Below, piece after piece: positions 35,901-46,478 of a stretch of DNA of 64,000 nt (the stretch's first letter is position 1; every line of letters starts with the position of its first letter). The translations under genes were made by a program, and so were the position numbers. The DNA comes from Mercenaria mercenaria (Eukaryota; Mollusca; Bivalvia; Venerida; Veneridae): NCBI RefSeq assembly GCF_021730395.1, contig NC_069369.1:66801501-66865500 (forward strand), written 5' to 3'. The notes under the pieces were generated by a model. The model searched no databases. It had not been told where the DNA came from and worked only from the letters and a program-made list of their open reading frames with translations.

Positions 35901-36234
35901 GCTGAAGAAATCTGAAAATGTGTTACAACATCGTACACACGATTTCACCTTTTCATACGTCTTTAATAACGTGTAAAATTTTACCTTGGATACCATTTCT
36001 ATATAGTTTAAGCCACAAACAGTTTCTATTTATGCTATCAAAACAGGATTTCAAATCAATAAATCCAACATATAAACGTTAATTGTTATTCAGATAATGT
36101 TGTATAACGGAATGCAAAATAAATATAGCATCTACAGTAGATTTGCCTTTTCTGAAGCCGAATTGCGCATCAAAAATGACATTGTTATTTTCACAAAATT
36201 TTTCTATTCTTTTATTTAAAACTGTCGTGAACAA
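32975..36234 (-). mobile_element. 5'-truncated LINE, reverse transcriptase and C-terminal finger
   Basis: Reads right to left. Starts inside RT: VLNKRIEKFCENNNVIFDAQ, then FGFRKGKSTVDAIF, a stop within YLNNN*RLYVGFIDLKSCFD, then 35996-35410 with GLRQGEVISPLLFS, the catalytic FADDM (F-A-D-D variant of Y-x-D-D), WGLEVNTHKTKVMVF and NFNYLGTIFNYTG. After the insertion at 33948-35401 it resumes at VGSILNYSAEVWGC (33942) and goes on to ERIHLKFCKSILKV and YGELGRYPLYISRYVR. One break follows, then 33561-33112 with a Cys/His motif CQCCN-x8-EYHF-x3-C (knuckle) and the C-terminal YVKESLEIRN. The 3' end lies near 32975 in GAACAGAAC repeats, and GAACA flanks both sides as a possible target duplication. 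It lacks the endonuclease and is inactive. Clade not assigned; common in mollusc genomes. Confidence 0.85.
33948..35401. mobile_element. Insertion in the LINE: two 475 bp direct repeats around a 505 bp spacer
   Basis: R1 33948-34421 and R2 34927-35401 are near-identical direct repeats; the spacer is 34422-34926. The whole unit is flanked by ACAA (33944-33947 and 35402-35405). Its outer ends are imperfect inverted repeats, GGTTATAACACACTAAAT and, reversed, GGCATACAGACACTAAATA. Taking the unit and one ACAA away leaves the LINE codons D-S-I-V-G-S contiguous, which fixes the borders. There is no long open frame. Since each R has both inverted ends, R alone may be the mobile unit, with spacer plus second R added by a later event. 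The ends are not TG/CA, so I do not call it an LTR element. Confidence 0.75.
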
Positions 36235-36343
36235 TTATACGTCGGGCGTAATAATTTCACGACGGCGCAACCCGAGTGAATAAATTTTACGACATACAAC
36301 CGCACGAATGTATAAATAGTGTTAAAACACGGTTTTGCTAATT

Positions 36344-36589
36344 AAATATTTAAGAATTCCCTTTTATTTACATACTAACTTTTATAAGCATAAAAAGTTT
36401 TAGTTAAATTTTATTAAAACTGTACGACCAAGTTAGTACATATTAGAATCGAAATAATTGATACTATGAATTATTTCGATTCTATATAATATGTACTAAC
36501 TTGGTCGTACAGTTTTAATAAAATTTTACTAAAACTTTTTATGCTTATAAAAGTTAGTATGTAAATAAAAGTAAATTCTTAAATATTTT
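36344..36589. repeat. Near-perfect 246 bp palindrome
   Basis: Arms of about 118 bp (36344-36461 and 36472-36589) face each other around a loop of about 10 bp (GATACTATG). Shared words run from TTAAATATTTAAGAATT through CTTTTATTTACATACTAACT to CTGTACGACCAAGTTAGTAC and GAATCGAAATAATT. It sits at the right edge of the inverted-repeat element. Arm identity is high, so the structure is young or maintained. Confidence 0.9.
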
Positions 36590-36868
36590 AGCTACTTGCG
36601 AAAACTGAGATTATAGTCTCTCATATTTCTGATTAGAAAGGTATGCATGTTTTAATGTCTGATGTTATTTTAATATGTATGTGTTTGTATATCATGCAAA
36701 GTGAGACTTTAATAAACATATCTTATTTTATCTATGTCCTAATCTAAAACAGTAGGTAAAATATAGTACCGCTCTTTCTTGGTCGCAACAAAAACTTTGA
36801 CGTCACCGCATGTTAACGTGACGTCATTCTAGCGTAAGCGTGTTTTAACTGAGACAAGTATATTAGAA
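36590..36868. other. Right part of the 4 kb insertion
   Basis: Lies between the palindrome and the point where copy B resumes. Contains TTTGACGTCACCGCATGTTA, ACGTGACGTCATTC and CTAGCGTAAGCGTGTTTTAAC, words also seen at 20.5-20.8 kb. No gene. Confidence 0.5.
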
Positions 36869-37793
36869 CTTTATATCTAATTACATTAAAATCAGTCCTA
36901 TAAAACACACTATAGGTAAGTCTTATTTTTGTCTGCGCCAGAGATTGAACATATAGATCTATGTAAGATTAAAAAAAAAATTTCGAAATCTGCTGTCTGT
37001 ATATCAGTTTGGGAGTTTTAGAATTATTAACTAGGATGATACATGTATTGATATTTTGACATGACATAAAAAAGTACGACCTACCTTAGCTTAGAGTTCC
37101 CTCAAGAGTGTCCTTGTATCAGAGTCTATCAGTTATTATCTATATATGCAAGGTTTTCAAGGTCGACCTTTACATGGATGTCCTATCCGCCAATAAGACG
37201 TAAGAGGTCGTTACAGCTTATGCACATGTGACAGAGAACAAAATAAAAATCTATTTGTTTAACACAGAATGATACATCTAAGCACAGTTTTTCTGATGCT
37301 TTGATGATAAATAAAAAAGGGCGTTAAATATTCCTAATTATTGTTGTATGTAGTTTGTCACTTTGGACGAGTGTGAGAAATAAACACAATAATTAATCTT
37401 GTTATTGCACAGCATGTCAAGCGGGACAGGATTTATTTCCAGTTGAAAAAAAATCGATAAACCAACAGGTCTTCGTAAGCGGGGTCATAAATCACCCTAT
37501 TATTTAAAAAAAAAATATTGCATGTGATGATTTGATATAAGAGAAGGGACAGATTTGATACCGTAATATCTTTAAGTAACTATTATTTATTACTTATTAT
37601 CATGGGATCGTCATTGTTAATTTACTAACAGATTGAGTAAGTGGGCAGAAAAAGAGGGCAGAAAAATTATTAAAGCAAACGGAGTCATTAGTAAACTGTA
37701 TTTTCATTTTCATATATTTGTTTCCAATGTGCTAGAAAAAAATAACATCATATTCATTGATGACGAAAAATGGGCGGCCATTCTTTGGCAATA

Positions 37794-37961
37794 CTGTCAA
37801 ACCTGTGTTAAAGAAAACCTCTGAACAGAGACCACCACATGTTTTGTTTCCCATTTTTACATTTTACATTTTTACATTTACAGTGTATTTTAACCTGTGA
37901 ATAAAGACAACCTCCCAGTAAAGACCACATTTTGGCTCTCCCAAGGAGACAGGTTTGACTG
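37794..37961. mobile_element. Non-autonomous element, 13 bp inverted ends, TA target
   Basis: CTGTCAAACCTGT at the left and ACAGGTTTGACTG at the right (12 of 13 paired), flanked by TA on both sides. Copy A of the segmental duplication is continuous across this site (GGCATTAAAGTAAAATGG), giving a true empty site. Interior has GACCACCACATG and AAGACCACATTTTGGCTCTC. The TA duplication fits a Tc1/mariner-type helper (inference). Confidence 0.75.
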
Positions 37962-38925
37962 TAGTGTAAAATGGAATAATTATACAGTTAATTTGTTAAA
38001 TAAGGTTTAGGAAACACAGAGTGCTATCTATGTATTATAAATTAATATCTATTCTGTTCTGTTCTGTTATTTCACATACTCGGAATTCTTCGATGCACGA
38101 TTAGGCCTGAAACAGGAATCTGTTTCTAATTTTTCGCAAACAATATTATTGACAATATTTATACGACTTCAGATAATATATGTACGGTAAATGAACTAAA
38201 ACAGTCATTTCGTACATGTGGACAGCGGCAGAGCATTAACACCAGGTGTATGTTATTTAGTAACTCGAAATTTCGGGTTACCAACTATCATAATACAGGT
38301 AAATGTATAGGCCTTGCCAATATTAGGTACCGTTTTGTGTAGCCCATCGGTAGCCATAGAAAGTCGTTCAAGGTGACTGGGCAAAGTTCGCTCCTAAAAA
38401 ACATATCACTATTTTAACGTTAAAATATGCAGAGGAGCTACACTTAAATCTGGAGGTCTGATGCATCATTAAGATCTATAACCTATGCAGCTATGTCCTC
38501 AGGCCGTTTGTCTATAGTTGCTAGTCCGATCAAAGAAGTGCAAGTAGTTCTATCCAATAAATTAGCACAGCATATTTGTTAATGGCTGACAATGTAACAT
38601 CTAAGTGATGTGCAAATTTAGGTTTATGTGCATACTACCATTGTGATTGTGCGGAACGTTCTATAAATATATTTGATATGGAATGACTTTTAATAGACAC
38701 ACACGGAGGAAAGATTTTCGAGGCAACGGATCTGTGATCTAAGTGACACTTAGTTCAGGACGAATCGCGTTTTATTTTCGCAAAAGAAAACAGTCGGTCG
38801 GCATTTTCGCAAAATATAACATTTTGCGCGTTATTTATTTGTAAGAAATTAGCGAAGTTGTCTTAAAATACTTTCCTATAAAGTATGAGGAAATGTGCAT
38901 TGTTTCAGAAGGTTTTCAGAATCAC

Positions 38926-40653
38926 TAGCATCCGTCTCAAAATTGAATTTATGTACAAATATTCACATGTTTCCCCACAAATAAACTTATTACTTCTGAT
39001 AATTTAGTATTGTTTTGCTTCAAATAACTGACTACCACTGAACAGGTTCAGCTGAAAAATAAATAAGTCGAATGTAATTGTTTCATATTTATTATTATTA
39101 TATTCTTTATTATAGTCTCATTCTTGCATATACATTCATAAAAACAGCAGTAGTTATACAATTAAAAATTGCAAGACCATTCTAATACAGAATTATAAGA
39201 GACTGTTATAATAGTATTTACAACCATATTGCATAGCATATCTAACTAATGTTAAAACCTGAGCTGATGGTGCTAATCTTGACCTAATTTTCTAACATTA
39301 ATAAGCCTAAAATCTGCCGTAAGAAAAGAAAACAAAAGATGATCGGCAATATTGGCACAAAGGTGCACAACTTAAGAAATGGATCTAAAAAAAATCTATT
39401 ATTATACCAGACAAGATCAGGCGTAAACTGATTAGCACCACCCTCTCAAACTATATACATTAGTTACCAAGAAGGTTATAATATCTGCAATACAGTATTG
39501 CAGAAAGAGGTAACCGGAAGAGATAATATTTCATAAAAACCACAAACTGTCCAAAGACAGCACAACTTGACTTCTTGAAACCCTACCTCATAACGAGCCA
39601 TTTTTAGAATTATGACGAGAGCCTCCTGTGTAGAAACACTGAGATTTTGGATGTTACCTTTTTGAAATTTCGTTTGTGACAGATGAGTCCCCCATTTCAT
39701 TGAATATACCAGTAAATGAATGCGACTTGGTGCTCCTGCACTACAACAGAATTATACTAGAAGAAGCATTGACTCTAGTAATAGAAACTATAAATACTGG
39801 CTTTTGAGGGTTTTTATTGCCGTATACGGAACATCATTTATTTTTGGTTTGTATTTTTTGTATTATATCTGTGTCCGTTAATTTATATCTTTAGTCATCC
39901 ACTTAAAACGTAAGTTGTATTTGATAATAACCATAAATTCTATTATTTATTTATAGATCAAGATCTAGATGTATACATGCAATAAAATATTTATAAATAA
40001 TTGATAACATGTTTTTAAAATTCATCCATTATGATATGTGATCATCTAAAATTAGATAGACAAGGTTATTATCCTTCAATATTTCACATGTGCTCACCAG
40101 CACATGTGATCCCGCATTTTAGATCCGTAAAATAATAATAGATGTATAAGACCAACGTTTTAAATTAATCAATGATTGTTTAAAAAGAAAATATTAAGCC
40201 TTAAGAAGTTTTTAAACTAACATTTTTGTTTAAAGTATCAATGACTCTACCTCGTTCAGTGGACTCAGAATCGAAAAGACTGGAATCTGGCGAGACGGGC
40301 GTTTATATACCTGACCCAGAATTCCTTGGTCACGTGAAGGTATGGTGTATAAGGAGAGTCATTTTTGCCAAGTAAAGAGTTTAACCTTGATTCGGTTAAA
40401 CTGAATATTATATAAATTGATTTTGGTATCATGGGGAACATTCAATATCAGAGTAACAAAATTCTGCCTAAGACTGTGTAAGGGGCCATGAGGGGTTTTG
40501 CACTTTCCATTTCCCCTCGTGCAAAAACGCATTCAAACTGAGTCTAATATTATTTCTGCTTGCCAATCATTGCTTTTCTAGGACCTTCTTATAAATTTTA
40601 TTAGGGAAATGTGTTGTAAGATATTGGCCACACTTAGCTCAACTAAATTAAAT
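38926..40653. other. Gene-free stretch with a possible retroelement 3' tail
   Basis: On the minus strand, 39720-39085 ends with TGCAAGAATGAGACTATAATAAAG followed by a TAATAATAA tail (about 39090-39107). That is how a retrotransposed 3' end looks. No RT motif is visible in the frames of this stretch, so identity is uncertain. The remainder is AT-rich without features. Confidence 0.3.
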
Positions 40654-41436
40654 CATGGGCGTAGGAGCGAGTTTAACTTTGGGGGGGGGGGGGGGGGGGC
40701 GACCGGCGGTTTGTGTGTGTGGTGGGGGGGGGGGGTAGCGGCAAGGTATCCTCGGTGCATTATTCGTGACAAAAACTCAAAGCCTTGTACAGGGATTAAT
40801 TGGGCCATAGGCCCCTCAAACCTTTATGTTTTAGCAATCATTGAGTTATTCTGATGATACACATACGAGGCACTGAACTGTCTTAATCAGTCATATTATG
40901 TATTGTTCTTATCAAGTGTGTCATTTTTTTACATTCTTCTGTTGAAGCCCTGGACATACAATCAATTAGCACTGCATTTGTCTAATTGTGGTATAAAGTT
41001 GTGGAAATATCATTTCCCTTGAATGAACAATGAAAAACAAAAAAAATACATAACGTTTACATGCGTAAACAGGCTTAATAGTTAGGCCTACATTGATTTT
41101 GCAGACGCTCAAACCGAAACTGTAGTGATTGCGCTCAATGATATATTATTTTTATAAAATGTAAGCAATTCTTGGCGTGGCGCGTACAGATTTCAGTACT
41201 CGCACTACGGAAACAGACATTTTTAGTCAGAATACAAGGGGAGGCCAAATGCAAATCAGAAATTGGGTTAAAAAGAATTATATGATGCTAAGAAAATGTT
41301 ATATTAGACTGCAATTTATATCTCTTTTCCAAAATATTCGGGGGCCAAACTATACTTTGCCCTCCCCCTCTCCTAGCTTTGGGGGGGGGGGGGGGGGCTG
41401 GCCCCCGCTGCCCCCCCCCCCGCTCCTACGCCTATG
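40654..41436. mobile_element. Poly-G/poly-C inverted-repeat element with TAAAT duplication
   Basis: Left end CATGGGCGTAGGAGCG, right end CGCTCCTACGCCTATG (15 of 16 paired), each followed inward by long G or C runs (40681-40699; 41383-41397; 41411-41421). TAAAT flanks both sides (40649-40653, 41437-41441). The 783 bp interior has no credible gene; apparent Gly-rich frames come from the G runs. Confidence 0.75.
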
Positions 41437-41999
41437 TAAATGCAATAAGGTATTATTTTTTTCTGTAATTTTGTAAGTGTTGTGTTAATCAATGTTTGTT
41501 GTTTAGTATTGAAATATAAGACTATTATTGTGTCTGTTTTATAATTTGCAATAACAAAAAATATCGATACTGGATTTAAAACTTGTAATAGCTTGCTACC
41601 CAATAGAACAAATCAGAGTTGTTAACTGGAAGGAATTGCAAATCATCGTCTACTTCCAGACTGCTGTGCCAGTGCATAGTGACAAGTATTTTACCACTGG
41701 TGTAAACTGACATTAATACCCTAATCAATATTACACACATAACTTGTCATCTATACGGTAAATAACGTATCTAATTACCCCGTAACTAGAATCGTTTCTT
41801 CCTCAATTCCTGAATATGTTATATTTATGTATGCATATTGCATGTTTAAATTCTGTATTCATCACTGCGGCAGTAATTCGGCAAACAGCTGTTTGTGATT
41901 ACGTTTGGTGTTCTCCTTGGCTGCCTAAAGGGTTCATGATTTGATGATCATTGACACGTTGAGCAGCTATTTAGACAGAGAAGAGTCTTGTTTAAACAC

Positions 42000-42505
42000 A
42001 TATGAGGTTTAGCATTATTGTCAAAGTACAGCTGCGAGATATTGTTTATACCTTTATCGGTCGTTGAATGCTCTAGATGATAGTATATGTGAACTGAGCA
42101 TCATAGCCTAATTTATCAGCTGCAGCTTAATAAGAAAGACATAGACTGAGCATCCGTGCGATAGAACTGGTACGTATGTTGTTGATTCAAAGACATCGTC
42201 TGACGGGAACTTCAACAAGAAGACCAGTAAAGTATAATAATTCCAGCCTATTGAATGTTAAGCTGAACATCATTAGTTGTGTGCTGTTATATAGTTATTG
42301 GGCTCATAATTTAAATCCTTTGAAAAGCATTGCTGTACAATTTATTGACACGAGGTAGCCGGAGGAAAAATTTATATATGATATTCGATATATAGATCTC
42401 ACCAGCATCGTGCAGATTTAACATAAAAGAGCCCATTCCATTGCTCAAAATATAAACGACGTTGGCACATCTCTGTGTCATACATCTCATATCTTGACAC
42501 TGGAT
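42000..42505 (+). repeat. Paralogous segment, copy 2 (partner at 13738-14431)
   Basis: Collinear with copy 1: CATTATTGTCAAAGTACAG, CGGTCGTTGAATGCT, ACTGAGCATC, ATGTTGTTGATTCAAAGACA, ACTTCAACAAGAAGACCAG, GAGGTAGCC, GATCTCACCAGC, CATATCTTGACACTGG. Diverged by both substitutions and indels, so old. Confidence 0.7.
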
Positions 42506-44104
42506 CATCAATGACATCTACATATTTAAACTTTTAATAGATCGCAGAGGAGTTAGGCCCTAATAAGCGAGAATGACCAAGAACTTTGAACATTCCACCT
42601 GAAACTGATTAAATACGGTTTAGTATTTTGTATATGAATTTCCCTCTAACCTTCAATTTTGGTATACATGTAGTTCTCATAGCATGGCGAAATACGCCGT
42701 AATAACGCCTCATGACGGAAGATTTGCTTTGTCTGTGGTGCATATATTGCGCATGTGAACAGCGCCAGAATGTTGTCGACTCTAGTAATGGTATGCGCAA
42801 ATACGTGATTATGCCAAAGTGTGTGGAAAGACACTGTTTGTAGATCTGGTCCGAGGGTAACTGTTTTGGCAGTAACTATCAGAGTAGTGTCAATTTCTTT
42901 TTCATTCTTAAAGGACATTGAACACTGTTTTAATTATTAGACATATATCATCATACTTAAAAGCGTCAGGCCCTTTAATCCATATCTAAATAGTATCTTA
43001 CATTTGCCTCTTGTATAATATCTTTAATTTTTATTACGCCTGTTATTATGTCTTAGGTCCGAACAATATCCGGTTGACATTAGTTAAGAGTAAGAGCATT
43101 CTACACGAAAAAAATTGTGTTGTCACCCAAAATACATTCATTTTTTCCACTTATAAAAGGAATGGACAGGTTGTGCACTGTTTGATTAACATGACATATT
43201 ATATGACAGACATAGCACAGTTAAGTACAAGTGTTAGGACGGTTCATCACAAAGCGGTCTAAACCACAAAACCACCTTCATTTACAAAATATTCTTTGTG
43301 AAAACCGTTCTGTGTGGTGTTCGTTGTACTCTTTTGTCTGGTGTCCCAAACACATTCCCTTTTAATAATCACATACTGCTGCACTCTGCTGGTACTGATG
43401 ATAAACCCGGACAAAAGCTGAGGTTTTTTACCTGTAAGATTTTTATTTCTGCAAATTGTTATCAATGGTTGGTATCAAAATAAAGCTTAACATTTGCTGA
43501 AAACTTTACATAATTCAAATTTATATTTAGTAAGCAAACTCACATGAAGTGAGGCCCTGAAAGGGGTACGTAAAATGGGTACCGTACGAACGTTGGCTGA
43601 TGATAAATTCGACCACTTTGTCATTTACAAAATTTTCCTCATAGTATTATTTTGAAACTTTCCCAAAAATGTTGCAACAGTCATTCCGGATCAAATAATG
43701 AAAAGTGACCCAATGTCAGGCCTTCACGTGTTGACAGCGAGCATGCGTAAAAATGCACCCCTCTTCCCCAGTAATTTTGGATAAATATTTTGTTATTCAG
43801 ATAAATGTAAGTCATTTATTTATACAGAATATTTACCAATTTTGTTTTTGTTTACACCAGTTGTTGTTGTAAGTGGTTGCTATTAGATGGAGTGTTTAAT
43901 TATATAAATAACCGATTGCAATTGAATAATTCTAAGGTGGTCGACTTTATCATCTGTCCGGGTTTATCATCAGAACCAGTACTATACGTAAGATTTAGCA
44001 TTTATTGTAGTGATAATACTGAGAAATATGATCTGTTAGCACAATTACATTTTTTTCAGCGGGAATATATTGATATCTGTTTAGAAAAAAAAAACAAATA
44101 TTAT
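42506..44104. other. Gene-free stretch downstream of the His/Gly/Tyr gene
   Basis: Several short open frames on both strands overlap each other and show no family motifs. No repeat family recognised. Confidence 0.45.
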
Positions 44105-44124
44105 TTTATTCCAGGGATTTTATT
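44105..44124 (-). terminator. Poly(A) signals of the His/Gly/Tyr gene
   Basis: AATAAA on the minus strand at 44124-44119 and again at 44110-44105, 33 and 47 nt after the TAA stop. The position suits a short 3' UTR. Confidence 0.6.
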
Positions 44125-44156
44125 TAATCAATTGACCTAATGAAATCAAATATCAG

Positions 44157-45684
44157 TTAATATACATTTTGGTATAAAGTATCTGACACAGTTCTCACTC
44201 TGCCCACAGCTCCTGGATATGCTCCACCGTAGGCCGTACCACCTACAATCGGTGATCCGCCGTAAGCCGTACCACCAACGTATGGTTGTCTATACATGGT
44301 CCGGATACCCCCTGAATAGTATGGATCTACATACCCGTCGCCGGGATATGTAGTTGCCGGGTATGCAACAGGAACCACGGGTTGTGGGTAGGCAGCAGGG
44401 TATGCAAATCCTCCACCAGAAAATCCACGAGTTACTCCCCTTGTAATAGCACCTGCTAGCAAGCCTGCACCAGCAATTCCTAAGACGGTCCCTGTAAATA
44501 TTATTCTTCATCACTATATGATAGAAAACAACAAAATTTGTCGGACATGATCGCTCACCTATTCAAAAGGTTTGCTTAATGGATACAACATTGACAAAAC
44601 AAGTACAAAGGGGGCAACACATTTGCTTAGTCGTAAGAAAGAGTCATAGAGTTTCCTCATATGATTGTACTTAATGAGATGCCAGCTTACTAACAAAATT
44701 TAAATTTAAATTTGCTCGGAAGAAAGGTCATAACTTAATATAAAGGCCAGACAATAATACGGAACCTATTTTTTTTTTGAATGTCGGATCATTGCAGTAA
44801 AACGGGTGTGAAGATTTAATCCATGGATACAAAACCTTAACAAAACTGCAAAGTCGTAAAGGGCATAACCAGCTTATAAACAAAAAATTTTACAAAACAT
44901 TGACTATGTCAAAAGGGGCAAAATAAGGATATGGAACGGCATGTACATTGCATGTCAGATTATTACAGTTATAAAGTATGTGGAGTTTCAATCTAGTTCT
45001 ACTAGTTGTTATCGAGATATGAGCTTACATACAAAAAAAGAATAGAGCTTTTTATAAAAAAAAATATATAGTTATGGAACCTGTGCATTGCATGTCATTT
45101 CATCACAGTAAAAAGTGTATTACTGAGATACAAGATTACACAAAAATTCATAATCAGAAACAAGACGAAAAAAGAGGCACAACACTGATTGTGAGTATGA
45201 ATAGCAAACAAGTGAGTGAAGTTTCAACCCATTCCCACAAGTAGTTTTTCAATTACGAGCTTAGCCAATCGCGAGCTCAACCTGTTCTTCGAATAGTCCA
45301 GCTAGAATGAATTGCATTGGCTTTAAGAAGTCACCATGCTCGTTTTGCACCTATTTTAATATATGTCATCCTTTCATATAAAAAGACTACATCTTCCTTA
45401 AATAATTTATTGTTTAATAAAATATTTGCAAAAGTAAGTTTGTTTTCTAATATTCCGTGATTGTGTAGATGGTTACTGTATATGATGTGCATTGAGTTAA
45501 AATTAACAATAATAGGAATAATGTTCGGGTTACCCAGCCCGCTCAATACTCCTCCGCCGCCACGCCTACTATAATCGTCATGGTGATGGTGATGATGACG
45601 GCCATAGCTCTGGCTACAACATGGCCCATACAGACTGTGAACAATCAATAATATCAGGATTGCCGCAAGTCGCTTCCTGTTCAT
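44157..45684 (-). CDS. Secreted His6- and Gly/Tyr/Pro-rich protein, two coding exons
   Basis: Exons 45684-45534 and 44491-44157 encode 161 residues; intron 45533-44492 (1042 bp) has GT-AG ends (CTGG|GTAACC; TATTTACAG|GGACC) in phase 1, restoring Gly51. Signal peptide: MNRKR, hydrophobic LAAILILLIVHSLYG, probable cleavage near CCS|QS. Then six His (30-35) with DDY, GGGG (42-45), a Gly/Ala/Leu stretch (51-66), RGVTRGFSGGG, a Tyr-Pro block (79-108: AYPAAYP, VAYPATTYPGDGY), VGGTAYGG at 122-129 and 133-140, and the end LYQNVY. Composition suggests an extracellular matrix, shell or byssal role with metal binding by His6 (inference). Two Cys (22-23) fall in the signal peptide. ATG 45684 is 22 bases after acceptor TTTATTGCAG (ends 45707), so a 5' UTR exon exists, perhaps ending at 46200 before GTAAGTAA. 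Exact family not recognised. Confidence 0.85.
44570..45290. repeat. Degenerate tandem units inside the intron
   Basis: Three or so diverged units with GTCGTAAAGGGCATAACC-like, TATGGAACCTGTGCATTGCA, GTCATTTCATCACAGTAAAA and ATCGAGATATGAGCTTAC phrases (44700-45240), filling most of the intron. It is one of the common ~200 bp mollusc tandem families; no splice signals within it look strong. Confidence 0.5.
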
Positions 45685-45706
45685 AACTGCAGCGGTCGAA
45701 AGTCGT

Positions 45707-46478
45707 CTGCAATAAAGAATAAACACATGTGTGCGCTTGTAATATTGGACCATATTTATATGTTGGCATTTGGAGATAAATTCCCTTTATTCCCCTATTG
45801 AATATGTAATAAATATGATATTGCATACTTTGTGTCTACAATCGATGGGAATATTTATACGATTAATTTTGTAAACGTAATTTTCCTTATAGATTTATAA
45901 CTTGAAAACAACATTTTGAATAACATACTGAAAAAAAAATATAATGATAAATCGCTACTTGAACAATTTTTATTTTAACATGTAAAATACTAGTGCATAA
46001 AAGTCATTCTTAACATCAAATAATATTTTAAATACCTCGAAAAAATGTTATCAGTACTCCCGTAGAATACAAATTACTATCTACTAACTTAACATTCAAC
46101 AAATGTACGTTTTATGACGTACTGACTTTGAAAAAAATCGTCGAAACGAATGTAAATAAATAATTGCTTCTATGGTCATTTGGAGGTAAAATTACTTACC
46201 GATTAGTAAATTTGTTTTATTTCATATCTTGTAGAAGAACCTTCTTCTTGGACTATGGAACGTGGTAACCATGAACTTTGGTTGAAACAATTGTTTGTAC
46301 TGCTTTAAATTCCCCCAACATTTTGTGCTATAACTTGTACTGGTGTAGAGATCGGTCGTATCGTAGCGTAAGAAAAAAATGATAATGGTCGATTTTATGG
46401 ACAGTCGTCTTGAAATAATCAAATGGCTCTTGCAAGGTTGTTCGTTTGTTGATTATAACATTTTTTTTTTCAACAGCA
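45707..46478 (-). promoter_or_regulatory. Likely 5' UTR intron and upstream region
   Basis: An acceptor ends at 45707. A strong donor (G|GTAAGTAA) on the minus strand starts at 46199, which would make a 493 bp intron in the 5' UTR. Transcription would then start to the right of 46200; no clear TATA box was found. The interval has no coding frame with family resemblance. Confidence 0.35.

Larger units (their letters stand above)
32906..36353. mobile_element. Inverted-repeat element split by a LINE
   Basis: Left end AGCAAAAGAGTGTTTTAAC, ACTATTTATGCACGATGGGC, GGTT (32915-32957). The right end, reverse complemented, reads AGCAAAACCGTGTTTTAAC, ACTATTTATACATTCGTGC, GGTT (36342-36298). The central GTGTTTTAACACTATTTAT is identical in both. 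Remaining interior (36235-36298) has ACGTCGGGCGTAATAATTTC. The LINE at 32975-36234 occupies nearly all the middle, so the original element was probably only about 200 bp long. Confidence 0.6.
32000..38925 (+). repeat. Segmental duplication, copy B (interrupted)
   Basis: Counterpart of copy A (1600-4840, with weaker similarity on the left). The equivalent of A position 2180 is split: GTAATAACT ends at 32900 and AACTTTATATCTAATTA resumes near 36870, leaving about 3.97 kb of inserted DNA with a possible 4 bp duplication AACT. Copy B also has a 168 bp inverted-repeat element at 37794 and about 180 bp of extra sequence at 38650-38830 that A lacks. It lacks A's 1.2 kb tandem element. Confidence 0.85.

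Noticed and set aside
39476-39700. Coding remnant of reverse transcriptase (KWGTHLSQT...)
   Set aside because: The similarity to RT linker sequence is limited to a few residues and no catalytic motif follows; only a possible 3' tail is reported.
40609-40854. Gly-rich frame GGGGGG...
   Set aside because: Produced by the poly-G run at the edge of an inverted-repeat element; no signal peptide or splice context.
43877-44140. 87-codon frame next to the His/Gly/Tyr gene
   Set aside because: Starts at TTG, no upstream exon signal fits its frame, and no family resemblance.
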